In this document: positions 23,623 through 36,479 of the stretch, piece by piece
Layout: each line of letters starts with the position of its first letter
How positions within the stretch are numbered: the stretch's first letter is position 1
From: Ailurus styani
Taxonomy: Eukaryota > Chordata > Mammalia > Carnivora > Ailuridae
DNA: 64,000 nucleotides
Assembly (NCBI GenBank): GCA_002007465.1
Contig: LNAC01000379.1
Coordinates: 442,903 to 506,902 of the forward strand
Direction of reading: 5' to 3'
The notes under the pieces: model-generated
What the model was told of the DNA's origin: nothing
The model's database searches: none
What the model saw: only the letters and a program-made list of their open reading frames with translations
Position numbers and translations under genes: made by a program

Positions 23623-24960
23623 AATTCCCATGTTTCTTCCTTAATAATTTTATTACACTTTGTGGTATTTTCGTCCTCATTTGTCATTCATAAAATATAT
23701 TTATGAGTCTCACAAGTTAATTTTATGTTTCTTAAAATATTTTCTTTAGTCTATTTTTAAATTTATCACCACCAATTCCATTTTGAGGATTCTCATTAAA
23801 TGCACTACTAGAAAACATGTTTAACCAAATTAATAAACAAATAAGCATTTTTCCACCTTTCTCTTAAAACATGTTCCAGTGTGTATTACTAAGACTTTCA
23901 CTGAACTTAATTCCATACAACCTTACTTTAGATATTCAATCCAGATTATTTGTGACTTTGACTCCATTCATAATAATGCATTCTATTCCAGAGGATTCCA
24001 TTTTCATGGGAATGTGTTAAGATTACTTTTCAGAGTCCAAGCTCTATCAGACACATGAGCAACTTCGAGGGAGGCAAGACAATACTGAATCAACATAGCT
24101 CCCTAACAGATATCAGAAAACAAATATATTATTAGTCCTTATTATCTCAAAATCCTACACAACCCGTATTAAAGAACTGAGAATAAACAACAAAAGCAAT
24201 ACTTCCTACTTCAGGCTCTTACGATTGAAGCTGTATATATAGGAAGTGAACTCCACATTCTTAATATGGAGAAAAATCCTGTTAAACCACTACTATGATG
24301 TATTAATTTGTCCACAGGACCCAAATGCTCAGTTTCACTGAACTGTATAAGTGAACTGACCAATTTCTAAAAAAAAGTGTAGACAATATCACCACAAGAC
24401 TTTTAACAACTGTAATACACTGTTTCTGAGTAATGAAGCAATCTCGATAGTTGATCTGATGGAGTAGTCTAGACAATGCAACTATATGCATTGTGAACAT
24501 ATTTTATTAGGCAGAGATGGGTAGATAGGATTTATATACCCTCTTATATCCAACCAGATGATACAAATACATATTGGTGGTATCTAGAGGACTTTCTACT
24601 TTTTAAGAAACAGAATCATGCCTGATTTTCCTTCCCACCCCTAACGTATTATACTCACTGCTATTTTCTTGTTTTTGATTATATTTTTAAGTTTTCCCAA
24701 ATAGGATAATATATAAACTTAGAGACATCAACATATTTCACAAAGAGCATCCAAGTACATTTGGAAAATAGTAATTCTACTTATTCTATAAACTTACTAG
24801 AATTTATAAATAGGTAGCAGGGTGACATAGAATTATCAAAAGTGTTGGGAATTATAACAAACCCCAAATCTAAGACTGGTCAATTTACAATTATAAAATT
24901 TTAAGCAACTTATTTCGTTTTACCAAAATTTATATTCTTCCTCTTTTGCTTCTCAATTCT
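23623..24960. other. Unassigned AT-rich sequence
   Basis: No recognisable element or coding exon. Only short open frames are present. Confidence 0.4.
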
Positions 24961-24961
24961 G

Positions 24962-25057
24962 TTTTACTAAGTAGGCTCTACATCCAATGTGGGCTTGAAC
25001 TCACAACCCCAAGATCAAGAGAAGCATGAATTACTGAATGAGCCAGTGAGGTATCCC
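24962..25057 (-). mobile_element. Older carnivore tRNA-Lys SINE, degraded
   Basis: taggctctacatccaatgtg, ggcttgaactcacaacccca, agatcaagagaagcatg, tgagccagtgaggtatccc match the minus strand of the 19692 form with several changes. Confidence 0.7.
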
Positions 25058-25064
25058 ACATATA

Positions 25065-25150
25065 TCTCCTCTTTAAATGAGAATAATAATGATCTCATAG
25101 GGTTGCAGTGAGAATTAAATAACAGGACATGGCATATAGAATGTGATCAC
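25065..25150 (+). mobile_element. MIR fragment
   Basis: tttaaatgagaataataatg, atctcatagggttgcagtga and gaattaaataacaggacatg match the MIR 3' core. Confidence 0.55.
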
Positions 25151-25925
25151 TGACTTGTGGTTACTTCCCTTCCGGTTTTATAAACTTAATTAAGGTTTGG
25201 TGTTTTCCAAGCACTTTCAGAAATAGGTAAGTCTTTCACTATTTTCAAGAGACTATGAAGGCGGTTTCTGCACTGTATGCAACTGACACACCACCTGCCT
25301 TTGAAACTGAGTCATAGCACATCAATGTAAACGTCCAATATAGCTTTATTATTGGTTGATATTCCACTACTAAAGCATTTCCCTTGCTCCTTGTGGCTCC
25401 TATCATTTCCTTTCACACTGAATGGTTCTGGCAGCATTGATGTTCTCCTGCAGTTCCAATCACCACGAATGAGCAAATTAGAAAGTCTAATAAATAAACA
25501 AACATTCAGCCATGCTCCTTTAGTTTTCAGTCCACTAAATCCAGCCAGTAGCAATAATTGAAATCTTCCAGAAGCTAGGACAAAGAAAACTATGAGAACA
25601 TTTCTGTGGGAGCTTATACAATGCTACATTTGTATATTCATGAGCATGAATCTCCAATTCTCAGAGCGAACTCTTCTCTATATAAAGGTTTTGACCTAAT
25701 TCACTGTTACGAATGTGCTCATAAAATTATAAATCCTACAGAAATCAAGGAGTAAGGAACATCCAGGGGACTTGGCATTCAGGAGCAAAGACTATTATTG
25801 GAAGATAATTCTTCTTGGGTTTCATACATTTGTATACAGCTTCTGATCAGAAGCACTAAGAGCCTATATTCTAGACTATCTTCTCAAGTGTTTATCAAAA
25901 CTTTGGGAAGTGGAGATAGTGGTTT
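25151..25925. other. Unassigned sequence
   Basis: Two overlapping open frames on opposite strands near 25312-25561 (80 and 69 codons) show no motif or family resemblance. No transposon recognised. Confidence 0.4.
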
Positions 25926-26136
25926 GTTGTTTTTTTTTTTTAAAGATTTTATTTATTTGTTTGACACAGAGAGAGAGAGATCAGATCATAAGTAGGCAGA
26001 GAGGCAGGCAGAGAGAGAGGAGGAAGCAGGCTCCCCGCTGAGCAGGGAGCCTGATGTGGGCCTCGATCCCAGGACCCTGAGATCATGACCTGAGCTGAAG
26101 GCAGAGGCTTTAACCCACTGAGCCACCCAGGCGCCC
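25926..26136 (-). mobile_element. CAN-SINE, young mustelid form
   Basis: Poly(T), aaagattttatttatttg through gagccacccaggcgccc. Target-site duplication gatagtgg/gatagtgt at 25915 and 26137. Near consensus, recent. Confidence 0.95.
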
Positions 26137-26299
26137 GATAGTGTTTTCCTCCAATGCAGAGGTCAGATGTGTTTACTATCCAGGATAATAAAGATACTAT
26201 CATCAACCTTCAGTGCAAATGCTTGGGGGCAGTAAAATATTGGGTTAAATATTCCATTTTTAAGCCCTCAAATTGATTCTCTGTAATAAAGTCATGTGA

Positions 26300-26640
26300 G
26301 CTTTAAACCTCATAAATCTAACATTCTTTTTCTGCCAAAATCTTCAACACCTGCACATCACCCATAGAATAAGACTGAAAATAATACGCTGGGTCAAAAG
26401 ATCCTTTGTGATCTGGTCCCTACATCTCTCTCTAAGCCCAATCTTTTACTCATGCCAGTGAATTATGTGCTCCTGTTGTAATGAATTCCTGTCAGTTGTT
26501 AAAGGTGTCATATTCTTTCTCATCTCTGGGACTTGGCATATGCTAGTGCATATGCCCTGAACTGATTCCCATCTTCCCAGGCCTTGTTCATTTATCTAAC
26601 TTCTGCTTTTTCTTTAGGCTTCAACGAAGGAGAAAACAAG
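26300..26640 (+). mobile_element. L2 relic
   Basis: catagaataagactgaaaat, gatcctttgtgatctggtcc, ctacatctctctctaagccc and catctctgggacttggcata correspond to L2 3' ORF2 text. Diverged. Confidence 0.6.
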
Positions 26641-26677
26641 ACTGGCAGGAAAATCTAGTTTTAAGAAATTATCTTTC

Positions 26678-26877
26678 GGGCGCCTGGGTGGCTCAGTGGG
26701 TTAAAGCCTCTGCTTTCGGCTCAGGTCATGATCTCAGGGTCCTGGGATCGAGGCCCGCATCGGGCTCCCTGCTCAGCGGGGAGCCTGCTTCCCCCTCTCT
26801 CTCTGCCTGCCCCTCTGCCTCCTTGTGATCTCTCTCCCTCTGTGAAATAAATAAATAAAATCTTTAAAAAAAAAAAA
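26678..26877 (+). mobile_element. CAN-SINE, young mustelid form
   Basis: Close to consensus from gggcgcctgggtggctcag to aaatctttaaaa. Perfect 15-bp target-site duplication aagaaattatctttc at 26663-26677 and 26878-26892. Among the most recent insertions in the window. Confidence 0.97.
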
Positions 26878-26898
26878 AAGAAATTATCTTTCTATCAC

Positions 26899-26932
26899 AA
26901 ACACAGACACACACACACACACAAACACACAC
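26899..26932. repeat. (CA)n microsatellite, interrupted
   Basis: acacagacacacacacacac followed by aaacacacac. Short and imperfect. Confidence 0.9.
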
Positions 26933-26999
26933 TAAATAACTCTGGATGCATACTAAGTTTTTGCTTCTTATCTGTTAGTGGTGACATGAAATACCATCA

Positions 27000-27385
27000 C
27001 AAACACTTGGTTTTATTTAAGAACATAAATACAAAGAATAAATTGGTGATTGCCACAGGATGGCAATAGGGAGATGCAGGTGAGTGAAATGGGTGAAGTT
27101 TGTCAACTGGTAGAAATGTCCGGGAAGTAAGTATGGGATGTAATGTACAACATGCCCACCATAGCTCATAATATTGTATTGTATATTAGAAAGTTTCTGA
27201 GAGTTAATCTTAAAAAGGCTCATCATAAAAACAATAAATTGGGAGAAGTGCATGGTAACGAATGTTAACAAATCTATTATGGTGATCATTTTATAATACA
27301 AACAAATATCAAATCATCCTGTTATACACTGGAAACTAATATAATGTTATGCGTCAATGATACGTTTAAAAAAAATTTGCAATAT
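27000..27385 (+). mobile_element. L1 3' end
   Basis: Matches an L1M 3' UTR: gggatgtaatgtacaacatg, atattgtattgtatattaga, ggtgatcattttataataca, atcaaatcatcctgttatac, actggaaactaatataatgt, ending in a short A run. Confidence 0.85.
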
Positions 27386-29050
27386 ATCACAGTACTAATA
27401 AAGCTGCATCATTCCTACCGAGTAATTTTACTATGATTCTGCCCAACCAAAAGTGGCATAGGGGGTATCTAATATTAAATCATGAATTATACCCCAACTC
27501 AGGAGCGTTTGTTGCTCTTGGGTAATTGAAGTAAGAAAAAGCTATTGTCCTTTTTAAAGTTATGTAATAGAAAAACAAATTCAAAAATCCGATTTGACTA
27601 AGACAGTTTTCCACAAAAAAATTTGTTCTTTGTTGACATTTTCCACCTATCTTGATACTATCCTAAAGTATGACACCCATGACCTCAACATTATCAGGAT
27701 ACCTTATCAAATAAGATTATCTCCGTAGGAATTGTGCCTAAATAAATTCTTATGAAATTCCTGTGCCAACAGATAGGATGTAATTTTTTTCCTCTGAGCT
27801 AAACCCAGTCCTTGAGAATAGAGAAACAGTTCTCCAAATATCTTCAGTTCCAGCCAACTCTCCTCCAAATAAATTCTCATTAAGAGAGGACCTAACACTG
27901 AGTTCCAACACCTAAGATGACCAGCATTTATTCAGATTGGATTGAGGGCTGAGATTACAAATTGTTTAATGAAATTGAAAATTCAGAACACAGCAAGGAG
28001 AAAACTTTGGCTGGCAGTCACTAACGTTTCCTACTGAGCAAAAGAAAAACACATCCTTCTTTCTTTTTCCAGAGAAGCACATTCTCAAATACTAAAACCA
28101 CATTTGACTACTGATGTATGTAGAAGGAATATATATAACTTCCATGCATGACCATGTGCTCTTCCAAAGCTGTTAAGTGTCAAAATAATAAAAAGTAATG
28201 AAAGAGGAAAAAGAGTATTGCAGACCACTCAAACTATTAATTATTTCCACTAATGATGAGAAGAGCCAGTGCAAGACATAAAAATCTTCAGATAGTCCAA
28301 TAAATACATTGGCTATTTCACATCTGTGCTCTGCAAAATACTACATTAATTATAAAATAACCACTCAAACACTCAATTACCATTATGTAGGCTTTCGTTT
28401 TCCTCACCAAATGCTAACTAAGCATATGAATTAAATAAATTATAAGGTAGAAAACTGTACCTAGTTAATAACGGGAGAAACTAAAACCTCTGCAAAATAA
28501 GAATGTAAAGGACTTCATCTGTTCACTGGCTAATGTAAAAAAATGCATCTCTGACTACATAGGGCTGACCTTGCTTCAGTTCAAAAATTTTGAGCTTCAG
28601 ATGAAATGGAATGGATTTGGATGGATCTGCCATCCTTAAGCTTACAATGTTTTAGCAAAAATGTTTAAAATCCTTCCTGTATCTCTAAATAAAAGGAAGG
28701 CACACATGTTAATGATTAATTTACACCATCTCATCAAAATGTATTTCCTCTTGTGACACTTTAAACACAAAGAGTCCTTGGATAACTCTGATGAGCCAAA
28801 TTAGCATTTTCCCCCTTGTATGGGAACAGGAAATCCCATTTTTTACCAATGAACAAAACACAGATGATATCATACTGGGATCACCTCAGAGTTTAGGGAT
28901 AGAAGTAATTTTAAGAGAGTGATTTGAGGAGTAAAGTGATGCTCCCAATCTATGCCATACGTGACATCATCCAGTCTAACTCAAAAATTGCTTCATGAGT
29001 TAGACCACAAAAGCAATTACTTATATTCCAAAGGACACTGTTTAAATGAA
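27386..29050. other. Unassigned sequence
   Basis: No transposon or gene recognised. Only short open frames. This is one of the longer stretches with little repeat content, so conserved non-coding elements are possible but not visible from sequence alone. Confidence 0.4.
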
Positions 29051-29094
29051 TGACAAACCTCACTATATCAAATTCGATCATTTTTTCTCTAAAA

Positions 29095-29215
29095 AGGTGA
29101 ACAAAGTCTGCTGTATCACTGAACTCTACATCTGAAACTAATAATACATTATATGTTAATTAATTGAATTTAAATAAAAAATAAATAGTAAATAAAAAGT
29201 GTTCCTAAAAAAAAA
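29095..29215 (+). mobile_element. Severely 5'-truncated L1 3' end
   Basis: tctgctgtatcactgaactc, tacatctgaaactaataata and ttaattgaatttaaataaaa match the 3' terminus of carnivore L1, followed by an A-rich tail. Confidence 0.75.
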
Positions 29216-29717
29216 ATGTAAACAAAGTGCTACCCTTTGGCAATGGCAAGAATATTAAGATATATTTTTTTCTCAAAAATGAAATGTGTAGGTGACCATA
29301 AGAAACCATAAGTCTATGAATGAAAGAGAAGCAAATAAAAGGACTATGAAAAACAAAAAGTACTGTGAAGAACAAGATTTCATATAGCAGATAAGATGTG
29401 GTTCCAATTTTCACATTTATTTATTATATATATTTAGATCTATGGATTTCAAAAAGAATTATATGTGTGCAATCATCAGGGACTCAACTATATTCTGATT
29501 ATTCATACAGTTAAATCTGAAATTGTTGTGCCCATGATAATCTACAATTCCATAAACTGAAATATCTGTACACAGTGTTGATTTAATATAAAATAGTTCA
29601 ATGGAAACTAATTTCCTTGTTTCTAAAGGACATCTCAGCAAAGCAGTCACAATCCACACATTACATAATTTAATGGGTTTGCCACTTGATTAGTTCTACT
29701 GAGGTCAGAATTCACCC
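29216..29717. other. Unassigned sequence
   Basis: No element recognised between the L1 end and the SINE pair. Confidence 0.4.
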
Positions 29718-29730
29718 GACAAAGGTCTTT

Positions 29731-29909
29731 TTTTTTTTTTTTTTAAAGATTTTATTTTGAGAGAGAGAGAGCATGAGAGGGGAGAAGGTCATAGGGAGAA
29801 GCAGACTGCCCATGGAGCTGGGAGCCTGATACAGGGACTCAATCCCCTAACTCCGGGATCATGACCTGAGGCGAAGGCAGTTGCTTAACCAACTGAGCCA
29901 CCCAGGCAC
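29731..29909 (-). mobile_element. CAN-SINE, older arctoid form (first of a same-site pair)
   Basis: Poly(T), aaagattttattttgagaga, to gccacccaggcacc. Flanked by gacaaaggtctttt at 29718 and aacaaaagtctttt at 29911. Older sequence form than its neighbour. Confidence 0.93.
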
Positions 29910-29924
29910 CAACAAAAGTCTTTT

Positions 29925-30129
29925 TTTTTTTTTTAAAGATTTATTTATTTATTTATTTCACAGAGGGAGAGAAATCACAAGGAGGCAGAGAGGCAGGCAG
30001 AGAGAGAGAGGGGGAAGCAGGCTCCCCGCTGAGCAGGGAGCCCGATGCGGGCCTCGATCCCAGGACCCTGAGATCATGACCTGAACTGAAAGCAGAGGCT
30101 TTAACCCACTGAGCCACCCAGGCGCCCCT
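29925..30129 (-). mobile_element. CAN-SINE, young mustelid form (second of a same-site pair)
   Basis: Poly(T), aaagatttatttatttattt, to gccacccaggcgcccc. Flanked by acaaaagtctttt on both sides (29912 and 30131). The same target motif therefore occurs three times around two SINEs. Confidence 0.95.
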
Positions 30130-30159
30130 GACAAAAGTCTTTTTAAAACTGTTTTCTTT

Positions 30160-30351
30160 GGGGGTACCTGGATGGATCAGTCAGTTAAGCATGTGCCTTT
30201 GGCTCAGGTCATGATCTCAGGGTCCTGGGATCCAGTCCTATAACATGCTCCCCGCAGAACGGGGAGCCTGCCTGTCTCTTCCCCTCTGCCGCTCACCCTA
30301 CTTGTGCTCTCCTTCTCTGTCAAATAAATAAACAAAATCCCTAAGAAAAAA
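30160..30351 (+). mobile_element. CAN-SINE, older arctoid form
   Basis: Head gggggtacctggatggatca, body tctcttcccctctgccgctc, tail aaataaataaacaaaatccc. Target-site duplication gttttcttt at 30151-30159 and again at 30354. Confidence 0.93.
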
Positions 30352-30608
30352 TTGTTTTCTTTTCCTTTTTTTTCAGATTATAAAAGTAAAATACCCACTT
30401 AAAAAATAAAATTTTTAAAATTGTAAATGAATAGAAGTTTAAATTTCCATGCAATTCCATCCTAGCCCAACATCAAAAGATGAATATTTACTCCAATATG
30501 ATAGAGATAAACTTGAATGTTCATGACCATTTACAGGATGGCATATCTCTACAAGTGCACTATGTCATATATATAATTTCCATGAAATCTTTCAAAAAAG
30601 TAATCTGC

Positions 30609-30810
30609 TGGGCGCCTGGGTGGCTCAGTGGGTTAAAGCCTCTGCTTTCGGCCCAGGTCATGATCTCAGGGTCCTGGGATAGAGGCCCGCATCGGGCTCT
30701 CTGCTTGGCAGGGAGCCTGCTTCCCCCTCTCTCTCTCTCTCTGCCTGCCTCTCTGCCTCCTTGTGATCTCTCTCCCACTGTGAAATAAATAAATAAAATC
30801 TTTAAAAAAA
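30609..30810 (+). mobile_element. CAN-SINE, young mustelid form
   Basis: Near consensus, with perfect 15-bp target-site duplication aaaaaagtaatctgc at 30594-30608 and 30811-30825. Open frames on both strands here translate the SINE. Confidence 0.97.
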
Positions 30811-30829
30811 AAAAAAGTAATCTGCACTG

Positions 30830-31560
30830 GTGATAAATATTAAAGGCAGTAAATATACAGCATTTTTCCATTGATTCAGTACACAATAAATAAAGGTCTA
30901 TACAGAGAGATCATGTGAGCATATAAACAAATAGAAAATGTTTATATGTGTATATAAAGATAAACACATGCATCTTTTTGATATAAATATGCATTTAAAT
31001 GAATTCAGATCCTCGTTAATCAGACGTTCTCCCAAACTGCTCCCTCAGGTGTATCATGTCTCTATATTACATAAATATTCAAACCAAAGGAAATGAACAA
31101 CTAGTCTAAATGTCATTTATATACAGTATGTAAACACAATAGTTCAAAAATTCAACAACAACTCAAAATTAAATAAGTTTATCCTTACTTTCTGGGATCC
31201 AGAACTCTACTAGACAGAATATGTGTCTGTGTGAATGTGTGTGTGTGTGTGTGTGTGTGTAAGCCTAACTGATACAACAGACTGAAACATGGTACAATTT
31301 CTGAAATTCTGTTATCCGATATATCACAATGTATAATATACTATAAATACCTAAACACTATCAGTATTTAATGGATGACAAAGAAACGTTTTCCCCAGTT
31401 CCTATACCCATATCCATTCGGATACCTTGATTTATTAATATCCTTTGCATATACTTATTTCAAGCCATAAGACCTAAAAATTCTGGACTTCCCTTGGCAT
31501 TTTAACATTGGTTAGATAAATGCTTCTAATCAAATTCTCATCTGATCACTCTTTACTAGT
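30830..31560. other. Unassigned sequence with a (TG)n tract
   Basis: About 12 tg units at 31236-31260. Otherwise no recognised element. Confidence 0.45.
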
Positions 31561-31770
31561 TAAATACCGCAAATCCAGAAATGAATAAAACACAGTCCGT
31601 GCATTGAAAAAGCATATGGACTATTGGGAATATAAGTAGGTACATTGACAACATAGCTTGAAATACAAGGATAGAGACAAAAGCAGCTGCATTGGGATAA
31701 CAAAGATGGTGAGGAAATTCAAACTAGGAATATAGGGGCTCAACGAAAACTTATCAAAAGAAATGATCAC
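31560..31770 (-). mobile_element. L2 3' part, antisense
   Basis: aaatgaataaaacacagtcc, gtgcattgaaaaagcatatg and ggaatataagtaggtacatt match the antisense of the L2 3' UTR. Probably the same element as 32210-32650, which lies in the 5' direction of this antisense copy. Confidence 0.55.
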
Positions 31771-32209
31771 CCTCTAACTACAACTTATCATGGCTCAGGC
31801 CACATCATACAGGATCGTGTATATCAGGCTCCAATGGTTACACTTCATCTTGACAACAGCTAACATAGGCTGATCTCCACATGGTCTCAACAACCAGCAC
31901 ACAAACCTAGGCATTCATGCACGATAGTACAAGGTTTAAAGAAAATTAGAATAAAACTACAAGGCCTGAGGCAAAGGTTCAAATATGACCCAATATAATT
32001 TCCACCAAAAAAAGTCACAGAACCAGCCCAGATTCAACAGGTTGAGAAACAGAATACGTGTTGATGGGATTAAATGCAAATAAACATTACCCTTTTATAA
32101 TCCACCACAGTGGGACATAGGAGAAGGAAAAATTCAAATTAATTACTTAATAAATTCATGGATCGATATGGATACTATTCATTGAGTTAGAGCTTACTAT
32201 GAGAAATGT

Positions 32210-32650
32210 GTGACTGATGGATAGATAATAGGTGGTATTATTATTTTCATGATTACCTTGAGAAGTTGAAAAAACACCTAAGTGGAAATATCCAGTCAGG
32301 AGTAAGACATACATATCTAGGGCTTTGACGAGATCTCTGAAATGCAGATATAGATTTAGAAATCATCAACATACAAGTGGTAGACATGTAGTTGAAACTG
32401 TGCAAATAAATGAACTGCCCAGGGAGAGTAGAGGGATTTAGAGGGGAATAAGTAGAACGTGGGGTTTTAGATAACACTAGCGGGTTTGAAGGGTAGATGG
32501 AAGAAGACAGATAAGAGAGAAAAGGAATGCATAAAAAAGTAACAAAATCTGGAGTGTGAAAGATAGAAGCCAATTGAACTTTTTAAGAAAGCAGGAAGAG
32601 TGAAAAGTTTCAAATCCTAGAGAGAAATTGAGGACTAAAATGTACTCATT
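32210..32650 (-). mobile_element. Probable L2 ORF2 relic, antisense
   Basis: Purine-rich strand with agtggaaatatccagtcagg, gcagatatagatttagaaat and gggagagtagagggattta, as expected for antisense L2 ORF2. No frame survives on either strand. Confidence 0.45.
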
Positions 32651-32898
32651 ACCATAATAACTAGGAAGAACGAAACACAGATATTCCTGAACTCATTACT
32701 CATTATGATTCTAGGGATTTCCCAATTAGGCTATGGTCTGATTTACAGATACCAGTTTCTATTATACAGAGAAGCCATGGAAATTTTAAGATCATTCTGA
32801 TTATGAACCAACCTGACATTACTACAGTTGAGCACAACTCATTACACTGTACACCATCATTTTAGCCCATCGTGTGCATATTAAAAACAGGTATCAGG

Positions 32899-33316
32899 GG
32901 GCGCCTGGGTGGCTCAGCTGGTTAAGCCTCTGCCTTCACCTCTGGTCATGATCTCACGGTCCTGGGATCAAGCCCAGCATCGGGCTCCCTGCTCAGGGAG
33001 GACCCTGTTTCTCCCTCTCTGTCTCTGACCCTTCTCCAGATTACATGCTCTTTCTCTCTCTCTGAAAAAATAAAATCGTAGGGCGCCTGGGTGGCTCAGT
33101 GGGTTAAAGCCTCTGCCTTCGGCTCAGGTCATGATCTCAGGGTCCTGGGATCGAGGCCCGCATCGGGCTCTCTGCTCAGCAGGGAGCCTGCTTCCCCCTC
33201 TGTCTCTCTGCCTGCCTCTCTGCCTGCCTCTCTGCCTACTTGTGATCTCTTTGTGTCAAATAAATAAATAAAATCTTTAAAAAAAATTAAAAAAAAAACA
33301 AAATCTTAAAAAAATA
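32899..33316 (+). mobile_element. Older CAN-SINE interrupted in its tail
   Basis: Head gggggcgcctgggtggctca at 32899, body ctccctctctgtctctgacc, tail starting aaaaaataaaatc at 33066. A young SINE sits in this tail; the rest resumes as aacaaaatcttaaaaaaa after it. The flanks aataaaatc and aacaaaatc are the younger element's target duplication. Confidence 0.9.
33080..33290 (+). mobile_element. CAN-SINE, young mustelid form, nested in SINE tail
   Basis: Near-consensus element from gggcgcctgggtggctcag to aaatctttaaaaaaaa, with one extra ctgcctgcctct unit in the body. A clear example of the young layer landing in the A-rich tail of the old layer. Confidence 0.95.
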
Positions 33317-33319
33317 TTA

Positions 33320-34035
33320 GGACAAAGCAATTTTAATGAATAATAATATCTATCAGGAAGGTATACCCAATATATTCTAATCACATGGTAACACTGGTGA
33401 CAATAGAATTCATAAATACACAACTCTTAACTCAGAAAAATCTTCCTTTGCAACATTCTATCAGCTTCTATTGTAGAACTATAGAACTCAAGGGGAGAGT
33501 GAGAAAACAAGGAACAAAAACTTCACTTTGGATTTTATGAAAACCTAAAAAGGCCTGAGAAAGGACCAAAATGAAAAATCTGAGATAGTAAGGAAGAAGA
33601 ATTATGGGGAATGTATATGTTTTCCTATTAGAATAAGGCAGGATAAAAGGCAAAAGAGGGAGGAAAGAAAGTGTTGTGAGCACACAATGTAACATCAAGG
33701 AGAATCTCTGATTCAGAACCTCCGCATCTGACACAGCACCCCATACAAATCTCAGACTACTTGAAACAGTCATGGGGTACGAATCCAAAAACAGAGGGAG
33801 GAGGGGGATAATCCATAGATTAAAAAGTTTGAATGGTCACTAAGAAGAAATTGGAAACCTGAGCAAAACAAGAAAATTTTAAGAAAATATTTATAATCTT
33901 AAATGAAATTATGCTACCAGATCTAAATGAATAATACTCCAAAGAAATAAGAATAATAACAACAAATGATGCTACATATTCCAATAAATAACAAAAACAA
34001 CAGAAATTCTTAGTATGAACTAGGTATGTTACATA
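33320..34035. other. Unassigned sequence
   Basis: A 106-codon minus-strand open frame at 33468-33788 has no motif I recognise, is hydrophobic and Ser/Leu-rich, and is probably fortuitous. Confidence 0.4.
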
Positions 34036-34039
34036 CAGC

Positions 34040-34165
34040 ATTGCTAACTTTCACAACTCTTCATGCCAATAAAATAGTATTATTTATATTTCACAAAGGA
34101 AAATACTAAGGCTGACATTTTATAACAACAAGCAAATATTGCAGACAAAAGTTGAACACAAATCT
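34040..34165 (-). mobile_element. MIR fragment, antisense
   Basis: cacaactcttcatgccaata, atttcacaaaggaaaatact and aaggctgacattttataac resemble the antisense MIR core. Weak. Confidence 0.4.
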
Positions 34166-36470
34166 CATTCCAATGCTACTCTCTTACTCTTGTACACCAG
34201 GTTGCCCTGTTTCAATATAAGAATAGTGATATTTGAATAAACTTGGGAAGGATTTTGGAAGACATGAGATGTATCAGTGCTTCCTAATTTTTCATAAAGG
34301 AAAAAGATGAGTGAGATATTAATTAATCTTGATTATTTAAGAGAGGATTTTATAAATACGTTTCTAGGATTCCACATGTTTTCATAAATAACAGGCTATA
34401 CAAAACTAATTTCATTTCCCTTTTCAAAAGGTAAGCTTTGCATGACTGGTAGATCGGGGAAAATGTTATTAAGCATACAGCAACTTGCCACCAGCAGGAA
34501 ATCTGATGAAGCCAGCCTTACTCTTAATGCAAAAAAAGTAGCAAAACACAGATTGAGTACTGATAGAGTTCCCCTGATTTGTATCTAAGATATTTATTTA
34601 TAAGACTTTAGTTATAGGCAAAGCAGTGTCAGCTTAGAACATCAGTGGCATTCTATAGTCTGGTCATTCAAAATAATCATGAAATACTGGGAAGAAAATT
34701 CTTAAGTTTGGCTTACCACCTTTGTCAATGATAGGGAACTATATCAGAGTGAGCACATTGGAGGAAAAAGAGAAGGACCAACTCTATCAACAAGATGAAT
34801 TATTCATATACTTATTATGCAGAATCTTACCCAAGAGTCTAAATAGTAAAGTATTCAAGCAAAGACTGGGGAAATCGTGTAACTAAAGGCACAAAAGTAA
34901 ATAAAATCATGTTTGGTGGACTGAATGAACATTTACTATGAAGCAGACATATAATATAAATATTTAAGCATTGATGTTATCCTGGGATATAATACAATAA
35001 ATGTAATAGGTAAAATAAAACAGATACGCCTGTTCTACTCTAGGAGAGATGGACAAAGGAGCTACTCTGAGCTAGGTCCTTTATGGATTCCATGGTAGCA
35101 AAGCGCCTATACAAAGGAGGATGATCAAAATAGCAAGGGAGGCAAAACCAATAATATGTAAAGAAGCCTTGATAGAAACAAGGAGACTGAGTCTAGAAAA
35201 CAAAAGGATTTTGAGTACCTTCAAATATAAAGAACTGCTAATAGATAAGAAAACCAGATTTGTTCCAGTTTGCCTATAGGATGAATAGGACAGAAGTATG
35301 ACAATAGAGATTCTGGACCTACATGTGGAAACTATCGTCTAATGAATACAGATATCCACAATTGAAACCAGGTCACTGCACAAATAATGAGTTTCTTTCA
35401 CCATAGGTCAACAAGTAGAGACATATTAACAACTTAGAATATTAGAGTTCAGAGTTTGTATATTTATTTGTTTAAAACCTCCTTAATATTTCACTGATCT
35501 ACTTATTATCAGTTGTAATTCTCTTCTCTGTAGTGTCATACATCCTAAGTACAGATAAATAATAAGTATGATAAATATCTTTAACAAAAAGTATATATAG
35601 AGAAGAAGTCTAATATTTATATTAGTCACGTTATGACTGGCTTCTAATGGATGGAGTTGTTATGATTCCTGAGACATGATTTGACCAAAAATTCATCTGG
35701 GACTACATAATAGTAAGCACCATAACCCTAAGGCTCAACTGTATTTGCCATAGACTTGATTGTCCAACAATAAATCTTTTAGAAGTAAGCATCTGTATCA
35801 AAATTAGTCATGACATTATTCCTTTAGGGTTATATTTACTAAGTCTATATTAAATTTTCAATTTTATTTCTTCTACTTTAATGTGAAAATCGTTATAATA
35901 AACATTGGGTTTAAAGGAGAGCTATCTCTCTACCTGTGGGAGTGAAATACATTTTTGCATCATGAAATTAATCCAGTGCTCCATAACTTACCTTCTCCAC
36001 ACTCCAGTTTCAGAGCATCAGGGTTCATGTCCCCAAAACAAGTTTTCTGGCTCATTCTTCTGTGTTTCCTAGCAGAGCATGAAAGCCAGAGGTTTAGCAT
36101 CTTCCATTAACCAATTAATATCCAAGAGCACAGTCACCTTAGCTAGCCATAATCTCTAAACAAAACACAGGGCCAATAGAAAAAAAAAGGGTAGCACAAA
36201 CTGACAGAGTTTTAAAAGGTGATAATTTGATAAACACATGGGGACATTCTAAAAAATTCAACTTTGTTTGATAGAAGTTTGGTAGCAAATAGGGACAGGC
36301 ACCTTTTCTACAAAGTTCTAGGTAATGAATACTAGCCTTTGTGAGCGACGGGGACTCTGTCACTGCTACTAAACTTGCCACTGTGGCATGAAATCAGCCA
36401 TAGGAAGTTAGGGAGTCTACAATGAAATGAGCATAGCTATGTTTCAACAAAACAGGTGATGGCTCAGTTT
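34166..36470. other. Mostly unassigned sequence
   Basis: Around 34905-35060 the strand reads like an antisense L2 3' end (gaatgaacatttactatgaa). The remainder shows no recognised element. No coding exon is apparent. Confidence 0.4.
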
Positions 36471-36479
36471 TGGTTCATG

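Noticed and set aside
30480..30886. Recurrent peptide of the type GWLSGLKPLPSAQVMISG on several open frames across the window
   Set aside because: It is the conceptual translation of the CAN-SINE head and middle and recurs wherever a SINE is in the right frame.
33468..33788. 106-codon minus-strand frame as a membrane protein
   Set aside because: Hydrophobic composition follows from A/G-rich sequence read in antisense. No start context, splice signals or homology seen.
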